Assembly: GCA_020029455.1 (NCBI GenBank)
Contig: JAIBJH010000164.1
Coordinates: forward strand, 1-6,095
Origin: Hyphomicrobiales bacterium
Lineage (GTDB): Bacteria; Pseudomonadota; Alphaproteobacteria; Rhizobiales; Aestuariivirgaceae
Length of the DNA: 6,095 nt
Direction: 5' to 3'
The notes beneath the pieces are model-generated. The model saw only the letters and a program-made list of their open reading frames with translations, did not search any database and was not told the DNA's origin. The position numbers were made by a program, and so were the translations under genes. This document shows positions 4,999 to 6,095 of the stretch, piece by piece (position 1 is the stretch's first letter; the number at the start of each line of letters is the position of its first letter).

Positions 4999-5790
4999 TC
5001 AGTACCCCTGCATGACGAAGACAGTAGGCTCGGCGGGCAGGGTCTTCAAGGAGGCGATGAGGGTGCGGCTGTCATGGTACTTCACGGCGAAATGCTTGCG
5101 CGCCTCGGCGAGAAATTCCGCCAACGTCGCTTGGCCAAAAACATGCATGGGCAGGATCACGCTGGCGCGCAGTTCCTTCAGAACCTCCATCATGTTGGCA
5201 TGGGGCATGGTCATGCGGCCGTCGACAGGCACCATGACAACATCCAGCCTGCCGATCCAGCCGATATGTCCCGGCGTCAGTTCATGGTGCAAATGGCCGA
5301 GATGGCCGATGCAGAGGCCGCCCGCCTCGAAGATGAAAATGGAATTGCCGTCGGTGATGCGGGTGGTGAAGGTGTTGCGGATATCGGTCGTCACGTTGCG
5401 AATGAGCATATCGCCGACCTTCAGATCATGGCGAGCCGGTTCGCCGCTCTCGGTCCAGCCGCGCAGCACATGCTGGATGGCCGGGTCCGGGTTGTTGGTG
5501 TAGTGGCTGGAGTGAGCCCGGTTCATGGTGACAACGGTGGGTGTCGGCCCTCCGGCGTTGCCGGTGTAGTCCGTGGCAACCGTTACACCGCCTGCTGTCT
5601 CGATGCGGTAGGTGGAATGGCCGACAAAAGTGAGAGAGACTTCATCTTCGGCAAGGGGAACAGCGGTGGTGGCGGCGAACTGCACACGGGCCAAGCTTTG
5701 CGCCACCGCCAGACATTCGCTCACAGGGGCGGCCTGCGTAGTCTGCGCAGCTGCAAGAAGGAAGAGAAGGAACAGCATCAGGCGTTGCAT
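4999..5790 (-). CDS. Exported metallo-beta-lactamase-fold protein (UlaG-like) with degenerate metal motif
   Basis: A 263-residue protein with an N-terminal signal peptide (hydrophobic core at residues 4-15, probable cleavage after TTQA near residue 20), so likely periplasmic. The body looks like the UlaG-like branch of the metallo-beta-lactamase fold: strand with FVGHSTYRIE (55-64), DYTGN (74-78), a GHLGH segment (162-166), PVDG with D190, and PMH with H216. The classical HxHxDH metal motif is changed: the matching position reads RAHSSH (91-96), with Arg for the first His and Ser for the Asp, while H93 and H96 remain. The protein may bind one metal, use another ligand set, or be non-catalytic. 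I chose ATG 5790, not 5832, because AAGGAG lies 7 bases upstream and the signal peptide then begins at residue 1. First gene of the operon with the hydrolase. Confidence 0.82.
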   Translation of the reverse strand: MQRLMLFLLFLLAAAQTTQAAPVSECLAVAQSLARVQFAATTAVPLAEDEVSLTFVGHSTYRIETAGGVTVATDYTGNAGGPTPTVVTMNRAHSSHYTNNPDPAIQHVLRGWTESGEPARHDLKVGDMLIRNVTTDIRNTFTTRITDGNSIFIFEAGGLCIGHLGHLHHELTPGHIGWIGRLDVVMVPVDGRMTMPHANMMEVLKELRASVILPMHVFGQATLAEFLAEARKHFAVKYHDSRTLIASLKTLPAEPTVFVMQGY

Positions 5791-5928
5791 GGCAGGACTC
5801 CTTTTTGGAATGCCGCGGCGGCAGAAAGCCATAGCAGTTTGGCCATGGGTCCGTGTTCACAACATGGCGAGCAACCGGATGGGGCAGCAGTCTTGCTGAC
5901 GAAGGGAAGGTCGGTTAGCGTTCCCCGC
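5791..5928. promoter_or_regulatory. Divergent intergenic region at the right end
   Basis: These 138 bases separate the outward-reading metallo-beta-lactamase-fold and membrane protein genes and must hold both promoters. A small inverted repeat, TGCCG-CGG-CGGCA (5811-5823), lies just upstream of the minus-strand ribosome site and would fold in its leader. No clear -35/-10 pair or known operator was recognised. Confidence 0.45.
5798..5803 (-). promoter_or_regulatory. Shine-Dalgarno AAGGAG fixing the metallo-beta-lactamase-fold start
   Basis: AAGGAG on the minus strand lies 7 bases before ATG 5790. The in-frame ATG at 5832 would place charged residues ahead of the signal peptide. Confidence 0.75.
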
Positions 5929-6095
5929 ATGAAAACTCCCGCAGCGCATCATCCCTTCTACCGGCCCTTGTGGCGAAGGCTCGTCATTGTCGTCACCACA
6001 GCCATCTGGTCTGCATTCGAATTGTTCTATGCTCAAGACGGTTTCTGGGGTGTGATCGCCGTGGCCTTCTTCGGCTACAGCCTGTGGACCTTCTT
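5929..6095 (+). CDS. Small membrane protein, 3' end cut by window edge
   Basis: The frame stays open from ATG 5929 to the right edge, giving 55 complete codons. The protein starts with a short basic N terminus containing HHPFYRPLWRR, followed by a hydrophobic segment around residues 18-33, a short loop with YAQDGFWG, and a second hydrophobic stretch running to the edge, so at least two membrane helices. The PFYRPLWRR then short-loop FWG pattern recalls small rhizobial membrane proteins of unknown function (possibly those labelled DUF3329), from memory only. A GGAAGG sequence lies about 18 bases upstream, too far for a normal ribosome site, so the start is not firmly fixed. No function is assigned. 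Confidence 0.6.
   Translation, partial: MKTPAAHHPFYRPLWRRLVIVVTTAIWSAFELFYAQDGFWGVIAVAFFGYSLWTF

Noticed and set aside
4321..5790. Hydrolase and metallo-beta-lactamase-fold pair as an antibiotic or chloroaromatic degradation operon
   Set aside because: Both families are broad, no catechol dioxygenase, cycloisomerase or transporter is present, and the metallo-beta-lactamase motif is degenerate.
5791..5832. Longer start for the metallo-beta-lactamase-fold protein
   Set aside because: AAGGAG 7 bases before ATG 5790 and the signal peptide beginning there favour the shorter form.

Overview
The window reads like a chromosomal segment of an alphaproteobacterium, probably of the Rhizobiales/Hyphomicrobiales. 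This rests on the GC-rich base composition, the style of the protein families (ABM-like small protein, DUF4432 mutarotase-like protein, ChaC-type cyclotransferase, small secreted cytochromes c), a C-rich/G-rich intergenic hairpin and a TTGA-N6-TCAA FNR/FixK-type box. That placement is an inference; there is no rRNA or other taxonomic marker. No tRNA, rRNA, insertion sequence, phage gene or CRISPR array was seen.

Layout. Positions 1-146 show no convincing gene but hold a nested inverted repeat. On the minus strand follow a small potassium-channel-like membrane protein (147-593) and a 98-residue ABM-like protein (688-984), separated by a gap with a strong hairpin. A divergent intergenic region (985-1105) separates these from a plus-strand operon: a DUF4432 mutarotase-like protein (1106-2182), then two tandem ChaC-type gamma-glutamylcyclotransferase genes (2179-2877 and 2890-3603). 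These two align without a gap over 232 residues, with 141 identities (about 61 percent, hand count).

Facing them on the minus strand are two tandem genes for small exported monohaem cytochromes c (4261-3941, then 3944-3576), joined by a 4-base start/stop overlap. The downstream one runs 28 bases tail-to-tail into the second cyclotransferase gene. A TTGA-N6-TCAA box at 4296-4309 is centred 41.5 bases upstream of the first cytochrome start codon. Behind it lie a dienelactone-hydrolase-family enzyme (4995-4321) and an exported metallo-beta-lactamase-fold protein (5790-4999), only 3 bases apart. A divergent region (5791-5928) leads to a membrane protein gene cut by the right edge (5929 onward).

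How the parts fit. The plus-strand operon suggests cytoplasmic small-molecule metabolism (glutathione or gamma-glutamyl peptide breakdown plus a sugar-mutarotase-like fold). The cytochromes suggest a periplasmic electron-transfer pair with oxygen- or redox-responsive control. I see no clear evidence of a wholly new system. The most notable points are the FNR/FixK-type box with an apparently leaderless cytochrome start, two independent tandem duplications abutting tail-to-tail, and a metallo-beta-lactamase-fold protein with an eroded metal motif.
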